From positions 1-64,000 of the forward strand of contig NZ_JAODTZ010000044.1 of the NCBI RefSeq assembly GCF_025399795.1: DNA of 64,000 nucleotides. Reading direction: 5' to 3'. The position numbers and the translations under genes are program-made. The notes beneath the pieces are model-generated. The model made no database searches, had not been told where the DNA came from, and worked only from the letters and a program-made list of their open reading frames with translations. This DNA is from Streptomyces rhizosphaerihabitans (GTDB lineage: Bacteria; Actinomycetota; Actinomycetes; Streptomycetales; Streptomycetaceae). Below, one piece after another: positions 17,352 through 24,715 of this stretch (position 1 is the first letter of the stretch; the number at the start of each line of letters is the position of its first letter).

Positions 17352-17496
17352 CACCGGCACCTCCCCGGTCCTATCCTCCACCAGTCCCAGTTTCACCCCG
17401 GACTTTTGTCCTAAGCCCATGGGGGCACTCGCGAAAACACGTCTCCTACGGAGTAATGTCCCACCTGAGAAGACGATCACGAGGAAGGACAGCTCA

Positions 17497-17892
17497 ATGC
17501 TCTCCCGCCTGTTTGCCCCCAAGGTCAAGGTCAGCGCGCACTGCGACCTGCCCTGCGGTGTGTACGACCCGGCCCAGGCCCGCATCGAGGCGGAGTCGGT
17601 CAAGGCCGTGCAGGACAAGATGGCCGGCAACGACGACCCGCACTTCCAGGCTCGCGCCACCGTCATCAAGGAGCAGCGCGCCGAGCTCGCCAAGCACCAC
17701 GTGTCGGTGCTCTGGAGCGACTACTTCAAGCCCCCGCACTTCGAGAAGTACCCGGAGCTGCACCAGCTGGTCAACGACGCGCTCAAGGCCCTCTCGGCCG
17801 CGAAGGCGTCCACCGACCCGGCGACGGGCCAGAAGGCGCTGGACTACATCGCCCAGATCGACAAGATCTTCTGGGAGACCAAGAAGGCCTGA
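17497..17892 (+). CDS. sodN: Nickel superoxide dismutase
   Basis: 131 residues that dismutate superoxide in the cytoplasm. After a 14-residue propeptide the mature protein begins at His15 with the nickel hook HCDLPCGVY (His15, Cys16, Cys20). The rest is the four-helix bundle (VSVLWSDYFKPPHFEKYPEL, KALDYIAQIDKIFWETKKA). The ribosome site GAGGAAGGA precedes the ATG. Expression is expected to be activated by nickel through Nur, known from S. coelicolor; I did not find a Nur box by eye. Confidence 0.98.
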   Translation: MLSRLFAPKVKVSAHCDLPCGVYDPAQARIEAESVKAVQDKMAGNDDPHFQARATVIKEQRAELAKHHVSVLWSDYFKPPHFEKYPELHQLVNDALKALSAAKASTDPATGQKALDYIAQIDKIFWETKKA

Positions 17893-18005
17893 CCTTCGTC
17901 CGGGCAGTCCGAACCGTGCTTGCGCGGATCGCATCGCCTGCTTGTCCGCACCCGGTCCGCGGGCCGCCGCTCTCGGCGTCCCGACGGTCCGGGTGCGTAC
18001 TGCTT
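17893..18005 (+). ncRNA. sodN 3' UTR: candidate s-SodF-type small RNA
   Basis: In S. coelicolor the 3' UTR of sodN mRNA is processed to s-SodF, an RNA that base-pairs with sodF mRNA and represses the iron enzyme when nickel is present. The equivalent stretch here is non-coding and ends in a hairpin with arms CGCACCCGG-TCCG (from 17948) and CGGTCCGGGTGCG (ending near 18000), one mismatch. The sodF target is outside the window, so pairing could not be tested. The ends are approximate. Confidence 0.5.
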
Positions 18006-18031
18006 TCCTGGGGGCGGCCGGCACATCTCGA

Positions 18032-18229
18032 TCACACGGGCAGCTGGCGCATCTCGATCACTCGAAGGCCCAGTGCCTGGAACCGGGTGAGCAGTCCATA
18101 CAGATGGGCGTCGTCGATCACGGTGCCGAAGAACAGGGTCTGTTCCTTCGTACGCACCCTGTCGAGTTCGGCGAAAGCCGATGCGAGCGTGTCCGAAACA
18201 AGGCCGGCGATGCGGAATTCGTAGCGCAT
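18032..18229 (-). CDS. Small conserved hypothetical protein
   Basis: 65 residues starting MRYEFRIAGLVSDTLASAF and ending VIEMRQLPV. The ATG is preceded by a GAGGGAAG ribosome site. The predicted beta-alpha-beta pattern resembles a small ACT/ferredoxin-like domain, but that is only a shape argument. No function known to me. It is convergent with sodN. Confidence 0.72.
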   Translation of the reverse strand: MRYEFRIAGLVSDTLASAFAELDRVRTKEQTLFFGTVIDDAHLYGLLTRFQALGLRVIEMRQLPV

Positions 18230-18557
18230 ACGAACACTTCCCTCGGGGCCGGGGCGCGGGGTCCGCTGCGATCCCCTGCCATCGTCGGTCCCGCGCACCG
18301 ATGTGGCATCCCCCGGTGCGGGCGACATCCGCCCAGCTCGGAACGCTCCCGCTCACACCCTCGCCCCTCCACCTTCCACCCGTGCCCCGGCGCCGCGCCC
18401 TCCGGGCGCGGAAAAAAGGCCGAAAAAGGGTGAGCGGGCAGCGCCCCGGCGCCGGGTCCTCACCTTCGGCGGGTGATGCGGGTGATCGCGCGGGCGGCGA
18501 ACCTTGAGGGGTGGGTCCGCGTTCCGCCGGCCCCGGGACCGCCTCGGAGGATGTCCG

Positions 18558-19817
18558 ATGAACGCTCTCGCGGCAGTCGGCCGGGGCGCCTCCGTCCGCA
18601 CCGGCCGCGCCGCGTTCCGCCGTCGGCGGCGGTTGCGCGCGGGCCTCCTCCAACTGGTGTTCATCGCCGTCGGACTGGGCCTCGGTCTCCTTGTCCCGGA
18701 GTTCACCCGGGGACCCGTGCTGCCGTCCCGCCCGGTGTCCGAGATGCTGCTGGCGACCGGTTTCGGGGTGCTGGGCGCGGCCACCGTCATCTTCTCCGTG
18801 CTGTTCCTGGTCGTGCAGTGGGCGGCCACCACCTTCACGCCACGGCTCACCCTGTTCCGGGACGCGCCGATCGTGTGGCGGACGTTCGCCTTCGCGGTGG
18901 GGACGACCGTCTTCTGCGCCACCGCGGCCCTGACCATCGCCAACCGGGACAAGGTCTCGGTGGTCGTGCCGATCGGCGCGGGCGTCCTGCTGCTCCTGCT
19001 GCTGATGCTGCTGCGCAACCTGCTGCTGCAGGCCGTCGCCGCGATCCAGCTGGCCCCGGTGCTCAGTTCCATCTCCGAGCGGGGCCGGCACAACCTCGAC
19101 GTCCTCTACGCGAGCGGCCCGGGAGATCCGGGAGACCCGGCCGCTCCGGACCGGCTGCGGTCGACGGTCGGCTGGCCGAAGGCCGGCACGGTGCTGCAAC
19201 GCGTGGACGTGGGCCTGCTGGCGGGCGCGGCACGGGCGGCGAACGCGGTCGTCGTGCTGCGGGTGACCCCCGGCACCACACTGCAGCACGGCACCACCGT
19301 CGCCGAGGTCTACGACGGCGAGCTGCCCGCCTCCGCCGTGCTGCGCGGCCTGGAGACCGGCGCCGAGCGGGTCTTCGACCAGGACCCCGGACTCGCCTTC
19401 CGGCTGCTCGCCGACATCGCGCTCAGGGCCCTGTCCCCGGCGGTCAACGACCCCGCCACGGCGGTACAGGCGCTGGACGCCATGGAGGATCTGCTGCGCA
19501 GGCCGGTACCGGCGCGGGCCCGGCCACGCGTGGTCGCGGACCGCACGGGCACCTTGCGCGTCGTCGTACCGCTGCCCGGGTGGGAGGATTTCCTGCGGAC
19601 CGCTCTCGACGATGTGATCCCGGCCGCCCGCAACTCCCCGATGGTCCTCATCCGCCTCCGGACGCTGCTGCAGGACCTGCGCGACGCGGGCCACGGCCGC
19701 GCCGAGGCGCCGCTCACCCGGCGCCTCGCCTGGGTGGACGAAGAGCTCGGCGCCCGTTTCTCCCGGCTCCGGGACGCCCTCGCGGAGGAGCTCGAGGAGC
19801 ACCCGGACGGCGGATGA
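18558..19817 (+). CDS. DUF2254 family membrane protein
   Basis: About 419 residues. Four hydrophobic segments lie in the first about 170 residues (AGLLQLVFIAVGLGLGLLV; GFGVLGAATVIFSVLFLVVQ; FAFAVGTTVFCATAALTIAN; AGVLLLLLLMLLRNLLLQA). A soluble C-terminal half carries the family's conserved DPGLAFRLLADIALRALSPA and VNDPATAVQALD. GGAGG 9 bases before the ATG at 18558 fixes the start. Function is unknown; an ion-channel or transport role has been suggested for the family, but nothing here proves it. Confidence 0.9.
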   Translation: MNALAAVGRGASVRTGRAAFRRRRRLRAGLLQLVFIAVGLGLGLLVPEFTRGPVLPSRPVSEMLLATGFGVLGAATVIFSVLFLVVQWAATTFTPRLTLFRDAPIVWRTFAFAVGTTVFCATAALTIANRDKVSVVVPIGAGVLLLLLLMLLRNLLLQAVAAIQLAPVLSSISERGRHNLDVLYASGPGDPGDPAAPDRLRSTVGWPKAGTVLQRVDVGLLAGAARAANAVVVLRVTPGTTLQHGTTVAEVYDGELPASAVLRGLETGAERVFDQDPGLAFRLLADIALRALSPAVNDPATAVQALDAMEDLLRRPVPARARPRVVADRTGTLRVVVPLPGWEDFLRTALDDVIPAARNSPMVLIRLRTLLQDLRDAGHGRAEAPLTRRLAWVDEELGARFSRLRDALAEELEEHPDGG

Positions 19818-20449
19818 GCGGGGCGCCGAAGGGTCCGGCGACCTGACCCGCCCCTCGTCAGGGAGCCCGTGGCGGCGGATCCGCGAGCTCACCCGCGGAG
19901 GGTGATCCGGCGGGGCGGGGGGTGACCGCACTCTGGAGCCGAAGCAAGACGTCACGCGTCAGAGAGGGCACCGCTCATGGCCTGCATCCAGCGGCAGATC
20001 CGGCCCGTGCCGGGCGTGCCGCGCCCCGGGCCCGTCCGCCACGGCCCGAAGGACCCCGAACGGTCCTTCGCGTCGCCGTGGCCCTCGGGGCCTGCACGGC
20101 GCACGCCGTCGACGCAGCCGCTGCCGCCCCCGGACGACGCCCGGAACGTCGCACCGATCACGCCGATCACACCGGACGACGTCGTCACGACGCGCCCCGT
20201 GTGTTCGGGGGGCCCTGCCCGCCCCCCGCCTTCGAGCGTCTGTCCGCCGCCGGACCCCGCACCACCGTCCGGCACACCACCGCGCTCTGCGCACCGACCC
20301 GCCAGGCCCCCTGACCGGCCGCAACCCCCCGCCGGCCGGGCCCGGGCGGAATCCCCGAGATCGCGACCCGGCGCCCGGCGACAGTTCGATCCGCCCGACA
20401 CCCAAGGCAACGCTCGCGGAGATGTCGCACAACCGACAGGAGTTCGACC
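19818..20449. other. Intergenic stretch with no supported gene
   Basis: 632 bases, rich in Pro/Arg-coding low-complexity triplets on both strands. Open frames exist, but their translations show no ordered composition, domain or ribosome site. GGAG near 20439 belongs to the next gene. I see no RNA gene. Confidence 0.55.
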
Positions 20450-20863
20450 ATGAACGGCTCGACGCTCAATCTGGCAGCGGACTACCCCCTGCTGAACGTC
20501 TTCTGGAGCATGATGTGGTTCTTCCTCTGGATCCTCTGGTTCATGCTGCTCTTCCGCGTCATCGGGGATGTCTTCCGCGACGACGAGCTGAGCGGCTGGG
20601 GCAAGGCGGGCTGGTGCGTCTTCGTCGTCATCGTGCCCTTCCTGGGCATCTTCGTGTACCTGATCGCACGGGGCCGCGGAATGGGTGAGCGCGAGATGAA
20701 GCGCATCCAGCGGAACCAGGAGGACATGAACTCCTACATCCGCGAGACCGCCGGGACCGCCGGCAAGGCCGACGAGCTGGCGAAGCTCGCGGACCTCAAG
20801 AGCCACGGCCACCTCACGGCCGAGGAGTTCGAGCAGGCCAAGGCCAAGGTCCTCGCCGCCTGA
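20450..20863 (+). CDS. PLDc_N / SHOCT-domain small membrane protein
   Basis: 137 residues. Two membrane helices (FWSMMWFFLWILWFMLLFRV and AGWCVFVVIVPFLGIFVYLI, joined by DVFRDDELSGWGK) form the phospholipase-D-nuclease N-terminal (PLDc_N) module. A charged helix follows, and the C-terminal SHOCT motif (ELAKLADLKSHGHLTAEEFE) spans about 108-135. SHOCT modules are oligomerisation tails. The function is unknown; proteins like this are frequent in actinobacteria. Confidence 0.9.
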   Translation: MNGSTLNLAADYPLLNVFWSMMWFFLWILWFMLLFRVIGDVFRDDELSGWGKAGWCVFVVIVPFLGIFVYLIARGRGMGEREMKRIQRNQEDMNSYIRETAGTAGKADELAKLADLKSHGHLTAEEFEQAKAKVLAA

Positions 20864-20892
20864 CGGCACGGACACCCCCGCGCACGCAGGCC

Positions 20893-20929
20893 CGCCGTCC
20901 CCCGGGCAGTGATCCCCCGGAGGACGGCG
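20893..20929. terminator. Terminator after the SHOCT protein gene
   Basis: A 14-base stem with one mismatch (20893-20906 / 20916-20929) and a 9-base loop, 30 bases past the stop. Confidence 0.65.
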
Positions 20930-20988
20930 AGCCTTGTGGCCGGGGACGTTCGGGGCCCGTTGTCGGTGGCGCGTGCCATTCTGGGGAG

Positions 20989-21426
20989 GTGGGAAATCCC
21001 AGACCCCTCGAAGACCTGGTCCGGCTGCGGCAGGCCCGCGACCGGATGAACCGCGAGTACGCGGAGCCGTGGGACATGGCCACGCTCGCGCGCACCGCGC
21101 TGATGTCGCCCGGCCACTTCCAGCGGAGCTTCAGGGAAGCGTTCGGCGAGACGCCGTACACCTATCTGATGACCCGCCGGATCGAGCGCGCGAAGGCTCT
21201 GCTGCGGCGCGGCGACCTGACGGTGACCGAGGTGTGCTTCGCGGTGGGCTGTACCTCGCTCGGTTCGTTCAGCTCGCGGTTCACGGAGCTGGTGGGCGAG
21301 ACCCCGAGCGCGTACCGGGCCCGTCCGCACGACCACGGCGCCCCCATTCCGTCCTGCGTGACCCGCCGTCTGACCCGTCCGGCCCGCCACCGCAACCCGG
21401 AAGCGGAGCCGGGCACGCGTCTTTAG
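20989..21426 (+). CDS. AraC-family transcriptional regulator (DNA-binding domain only)
   Basis: 145 residues, starting with GTG. It consists of two AraC helix-turn-helices (WDMATLARTALMSPGHFQRS and LTVTEVCFAVGCTSLGSFSS) with no N-terminal sensor domain. It precedes a VOC-family gene by 51 bases. This small AraC/VOC pair is common in actinobacteria and the regulator presumably controls the VOC gene. Confidence 0.93.
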   Translation: MGNPRPLEDLVRLRQARDRMNREYAEPWDMATLARTALMSPGHFQRSFREAFGETPYTYLMTRRIERAKALLRRGDLTVTEVCFAVGCTSLGSFSSRFTELVGETPSAYRARPHDHGAPIPSCVTRRLTRPARHRNPEAEPGTRL

Positions 21427-21477
21427 CTGTCGTCGTGCGCCCGCCGGGGATTACGGGACAGCCCTTAGGTTGGACGC

Positions 21478-21897
21478 ATGGATCTGAAACTCTCCCAGTG
21501 CTTCATCTCCGTCGACGACCACGACAAGGCACTCGCCTTCTACCGTGACGTGCTGGGCCTGGAGGTCCGGGGTGACGTCGGGTTCGAGGGAATGCGGTGG
21601 GTCACCGTCGGCTCGCCGCTCCAGCCGGACGTGGAGATCGTCCTGGAACCCCCGGCGGCGGACCCGGACGCGTCTCCCGCGGACAAGCAGGCCATGGCCG
21701 AGCTGCTGGCCAAAGGGATGCTGCGCGGTGTGATCTTCTCGACGACCGACTGCGACGAGCTCTTCGAGCGCGTCCGTGCCTCGGGCGCCGAGGTCCTCCA
21801 GGAGCCCGTGGACCAGCCCTACGGCCTGCGGGACTGCGCCTTCCGCGACCCGGCGGGCAACCTCCTGCGCTTCGCGGAGAAACGCACCACCGCCTGA
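21478..21897 (+). CDS. VOC family protein (glyoxalase/bleomycin-resistance fold)
   Basis: 139 residues with the paired beta-alpha-beta-beta-beta modules of the vicinal-oxygen-chelate fold: SQCFISVDDHDKALAFYRDV at the start and YGLRDCAFRDPAGNLLRFAE at the end. The metal ligand positions are partly occupied (Gln6, Glu near the C-terminus), so it may be an enzyme or a binding protein. It is cotranscribed with the AraC gene. Confidence 0.92.
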   Translation: MDLKLSQCFISVDDHDKALAFYRDVLGLEVRGDVGFEGMRWVTVGSPLQPDVEIVLEPPAADPDASPADKQAMAELLAKGMLRGVIFSTTDCDELFERVRASGAEVLQEPVDQPYGLRDCAFRDPAGNLLRFAEKRTTA

Positions 21898-22250
21898 CCG
21901 GGCCGCCCCCGCCGACTCGGCGCCACACAGGCCGGCACGGCGCCACGAAAGCCGGCACGGGTCGGCACCGACCGACCGGAGCGACAACCGGCCGACTCGG
22001 GGCGGCACAGGTCGGCACCCGACCGACCTGAGCGGCACCGGCCGCCTCGGCGCCAGTCGTGCCGGGCGACACCCGGCCTGCTCGCCGTTCCACCGGACGG
22101 ACACGCGGGGCCGGGCTTCGTTCCCGGGTGTCCGCGGGCACCGGCCGGGGGCGACGGGAGCCCGGAATCGCGCGGGAGGGACACTACGTCCGTGTGTTCC
22201 GCGGGCAGGATCCGCCCGCGGAACGAACCAACACGTTCGAGGAGTCACCC
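21898..22250. repeat. Low-complexity intergenic region with imperfect CGGCAC/CCGACC repeats
   Basis: No gene. From about 21905 to 22080 short units such as GCCGGCACGGCGCCAC and GGTCGGCACCGACCGAC recur imperfectly in both orientations. The end holds GAGGAG (22239-22244), the ribosome site of the ATP-grasp gene. Confidence 0.6.
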
Positions 22251-23123
22251 GTGCCGTCCGCACGCCCCCGCGTCCTGTTCGTCAGCGACCTGGCCTATCC
22301 GGCCAAGGGGCGACGGTACTGCGACGAGGACATCGCCCTGACCTCGCGGCTGCGCGAGGAGTTCGACATCGCCGTGTGCCACCCGCTGGACGCCGCCGCG
22401 CTGATGACCGGCTTCGACGCCGTGGTCGTACGCAACAGCGGGCCTGTCCTGCACTACCAGGCCGCGTACGACGCGTTCCGGGAGCGGGCGCTCGCGGAGG
22501 GTGTCCGGGTCTACAACCAGCTGTCGGGCAAGGGCGACATGGCCGGCAAGGGGTACCTGCTGGAGCTGACCGCCGCCGGATTCCCGGTCATCCCCACCGT
22601 CGACCGCGCACCGGACCTGGACCGACTGCCCGAGGCCGACATGTATGTCGTGAAACCGAAGCAGGGCGCGGACTCCATCGGCCTGGAGTTCGTGCCGCGC
22701 GAGAACCTCGCCGGGCTGCCGTTCGGCGACATCCTCGTCCAGCCGCGCATCGACTTCCGCTACGAGGTGTCGTTCTACTTCGTCGACCACACCCTCCAGT
22801 ACGCCCTGTACGCGCCCGACCCGGAGCGGCGGTGGGCGCTGGAGCCGTACGAACCGACCGCCGAGGACCGGGAGTTCGCGCAGCGCTTCGTCGAGTGGAA
22901 CGACATCGCGTACGGCATCCAGCGCGTGGACGCCTGCCGGGCTCCCGGCGGTGAGCTGCTCCTCGTCGAGCTGGAGGACCTCAACCCGTATCTCTCCCTG
23001 GACGTCCTCTCCCCCGAGGCCCGGGACGCCTTCGTCGCGCGGATGAAGACGTCGTTGCGCGCCCTGATCGGACAGGAGGCGGTACGAGCCGTACCGGCCG
23101 ACCAGCGGGGAGGGTCCCGATGA
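22251..23123 (+). CDS. ATP-grasp (RimK-like) ligase of unknown substrate
   Basis: A 290-residue protein with an N-terminal Rossmann-like pre-ATP-grasp segment (RVLFVSDLAYPAKGRRYCDE). The ATP-grasp body contains VYNQLSGKGDMAGKGYLLEL, MYVVKPKQGADSIGLEFV (ATP Lys) and late metal-binding acidic residues in LLLVELEDLNPY. These enzymes join a carboxylate to an amine or thiol with ATP. The start GTG has GAGGAG 6 bases upstream. The gene overlaps the VOC gene by ATGA, so the two products are made together. Substrate and product are unknown to me; the size and the VOC partner distinguish it from glutathione or lysine-ligase relatives. Confidence 0.82.
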   Translation: MPSARPRVLFVSDLAYPAKGRRYCDEDIALTSRLREEFDIAVCHPLDAAALMTGFDAVVVRNSGPVLHYQAAYDAFRERALAEGVRVYNQLSGKGDMAGKGYLLELTAAGFPVIPTVDRAPDLDRLPEADMYVVKPKQGADSIGLEFVPRENLAGLPFGDILVQPRIDFRYEVSFYFVDHTLQYALYAPDPERRWALEPYEPTAEDREFAQRFVEWNDIAYGIQRVDACRAPGGELLLVELEDLNPYLSLDVLSPEARDAFVARMKTSLRALIGQEAVRAVPADQRGGSR

Positions 23124-23875
23124 CCGCGCGACCGGTCATCCGGTGGACCCACGTCTTCGTCGACCGGCCCGCGGCGGATCTCGGACCGGCTCTCGCCTTC
23201 TGGACGGCGGCCACCAGCACGAAGGTGTCCGAACCACGCGGCGACCAGGGCGAGTTCGTGACACTCCTGCCCGGTACGGGGAACGCGTGCGTGAAGGCGC
23301 AGGGCGTCGGGGAGGGCGCCGGGGGCGCGCATCTCGACCTGTCCGTGGAGGACGTACCGGCGCTGGTGGAGTCGGCGCTGCGGCTGGGTGCCGAGGTCGT
23401 CGCGGAGCACGAGGGGTGGGCCGTACTGCGGTCCCCCGGCGGGCAGTTGTTCTGCGCGGTGCCCTGGCAAGGGGAGTCCGCGCGGCCGCCGGTGGTCGAG
23501 GGACCGGGCGGTACGACGAGCCGGCTCGACCAGGTGAGCATCGACCTGGCACCGGGCGTGTACGACGCCGAGACCGCCTTCTGGAGCGAGCTCACCGGGT
23601 GGGAGTCCCGCCCCGGCGCCCTCCCGGAGTTCCATCTGATCAGGCCGCCCGCCGGGCTGCCGCTCCGCATCCTGCTGCAACGCCTCGGCACCGACCGCCC
23701 CACCTCCGCCCACCTGGACCTCGCCTGCTCGGACGTCGAGGCGGTCCGGGCCCACCACGAAGCCCTCGGGGCGACGGCGGTCGGCCGGGGCGCGCGCTGG
23801 ACGGTGATGCGGGATCCCGTCGGCGGCACCTACTGCCTGACCGGCCGCGATCCCGCGACGGGCAGCCTGCCCTAG
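23120..23875 (+). CDS. Two-domain VOC family protein
   Basis: 251 residues containing two VOC modules: IRWTHVFVDRPAADLGPALA at the start and LDQVSIDLAPGVYDAETAFW from about 135. It is translationally coupled to the ATP-grasp gene (ATGA), so it may bind or modify the same metabolite. Its TAG stop is part of the CTAG that borders the MITE-like element downstream. Confidence 0.88.
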   Translation: MTARPVIRWTHVFVDRPAADLGPALAFWTAATSTKVSEPRGDQGEFVTLLPGTGNACVKAQGVGEGAGGAHLDLSVEDVPALVESALRLGAEVVAEHEGWAVLRSPGGQLFCAVPWQGESARPPVVEGPGGTTSRLDQVSIDLAPGVYDAETAFWSELTGWESRPGALPEFHLIRPPAGLPLRILLQRLGTDRPTSAHLDLACSDVEAVRAHHEALGATAVGRGARWTVMRDPVGGTYCLTGRDPATGSLP

Positions 23876-24103
23876 GGCCTGTCCGACCATTCCCGCCGGG
23901 CCCGCGACGCTCCCCCAGCTACCGCTGGGAGGTGCCCCCAGGCACCGCACTCCCCAAGCTCTTCGAGCAGGGGGATCCCCACGCCGCGTTGCCGGGCACG
24001 CCCGAGTACGCCCGAGTACGCCCAGTACGAGGGCGACCCTCCGCCTTGCGACGCACGGCACCGGACGCCGCGGTCCGATCCGATGTGGATTGTCGGACAG
24101 GCC
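23876..24103. mobile_element. MITE-like element with 12-base terminal inverted repeats and CTAG target duplication
   Basis: It starts GGCCTGTCCGAC (23876-23887) and ends with the exact complement (24092-24103). Each end is flanked by CTAG (23872-23875 and 24104-24107), giving 17-base perfect complementarity with the flanks included. The 228 bases have no transposase frame, only hairpin-prone sequence including CTCTTCGAGCAGGGGGA, related to the repeat at 15290. It is therefore non-autonomous and needs a transposase from elsewhere; the parent family was not identified. Confidence 0.82.
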
Positions 24104-24361
24104 CTAGGGGCGCGTCGCGACCACGCAGAGGGTGGGCTTCCCGTCCCGCGCGGCCGGGCAGGGCGACGGCGAGGAGTGGCCGAAGAGCGGCGGTGCCGGG
24201 CCGTCACCGCCGTCCCGCTCGGAGGTGTACCAGCCGGTGGGCGGTGGCGGCTGCGCCGAGGCCTGGAGCCAGAGTGTGAGGATGCCGCCGCCGGCCACGG
24301 CGACCGCCCACACCACCAGGACCCGGCGCCACACCCGGCGTCGCTTCCCTGCGGCGCTCAC
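24104..24361 (-). CDS. Small single-span membrane protein
   Basis: 85 residues starting with GTG (MSAAGKRRRVWRR). It has one hydrophobic helix (VLVVWAVAVAGGGILTLWL) and a Pro/Ser-rich outer tail with a Cys pair (SPSPCPAARDGKPTLC). Its start overlaps the stop of the DUF952 gene (GTGA). Its own stop TAG lies in the right-hand CTAG of the MITE-like element. No function is known. Confidence 0.7.
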   Translation of the reverse strand: MSAAGKRRRVWRRVLVVWAVAVAGGGILTLWLQASAQPPPPTGWYTSERDGGDGPAPPLFGHSSPSPCPAARDGKPTLCVVATRP

Positions 24362-24705
24362 GCCGGGGCCGCCCCGCCCCGGTCCCAGACCTCCGTGTCC
24401 ACGACGGCCTCCACCGGGATCGGCCCGTAGATGTGCGGGAACTCCTCGCCGCCGGGCTTCAGCGCCTCGAAGCGGACCGGCACCTCGAGCCGTTCGGCGT
24501 CGACGACGAGGACCACGAGTTCGTCCGGTCCGGCGTAGGAGCCGTACACCATGGCTGCCACGGCGGGGAGTTGGTGGCGCAGCGAGCAGTGGATGAAGCC
24601 CTCCTCCTGGAGGGTCCGGCCGCGGGTGGACATCTCGAAGACACCGGACGCGCGGGCCGCGTCCCACACGGAGCGCTCGGTCAGGTGCAGCAGGGGTTCG
24701 GACAT
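24358..24705 (-). CDS. DUF952 family protein
   Basis: 115 residues with the family core LLHLTERSVWDAARASGVFE, LQEEGFIHCSLRHQLPAVA and FPHIYGPIPVEAV. These are small cytoplasmic proteins related to glutathione S-transferase-like domains; the activity is not established. It is translationally coupled to the following membrane protein. Confidence 0.9.
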   Translation of the reverse strand: MSEPLLHLTERSVWDAARASGVFEMSTRGRTLQEEGFIHCSLRHQLPAVAAMVYGSYAGPDELVVLVVDAERLEVPVRFEALKPGGEEFPHIYGPIPVEAVVDTEVWDRGGAAPA

Positions 24706-24715
24706 ACGGCGAACG

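Noticed and set aside
19977..20453. 158-codon plus-strand frame before the SHOCT protein gene
   Set aside because: The translation is a Pro/Arg/Ser-rich low-complexity string with no ribosome site or domain, typical of chance frames in high-G+C DNA.
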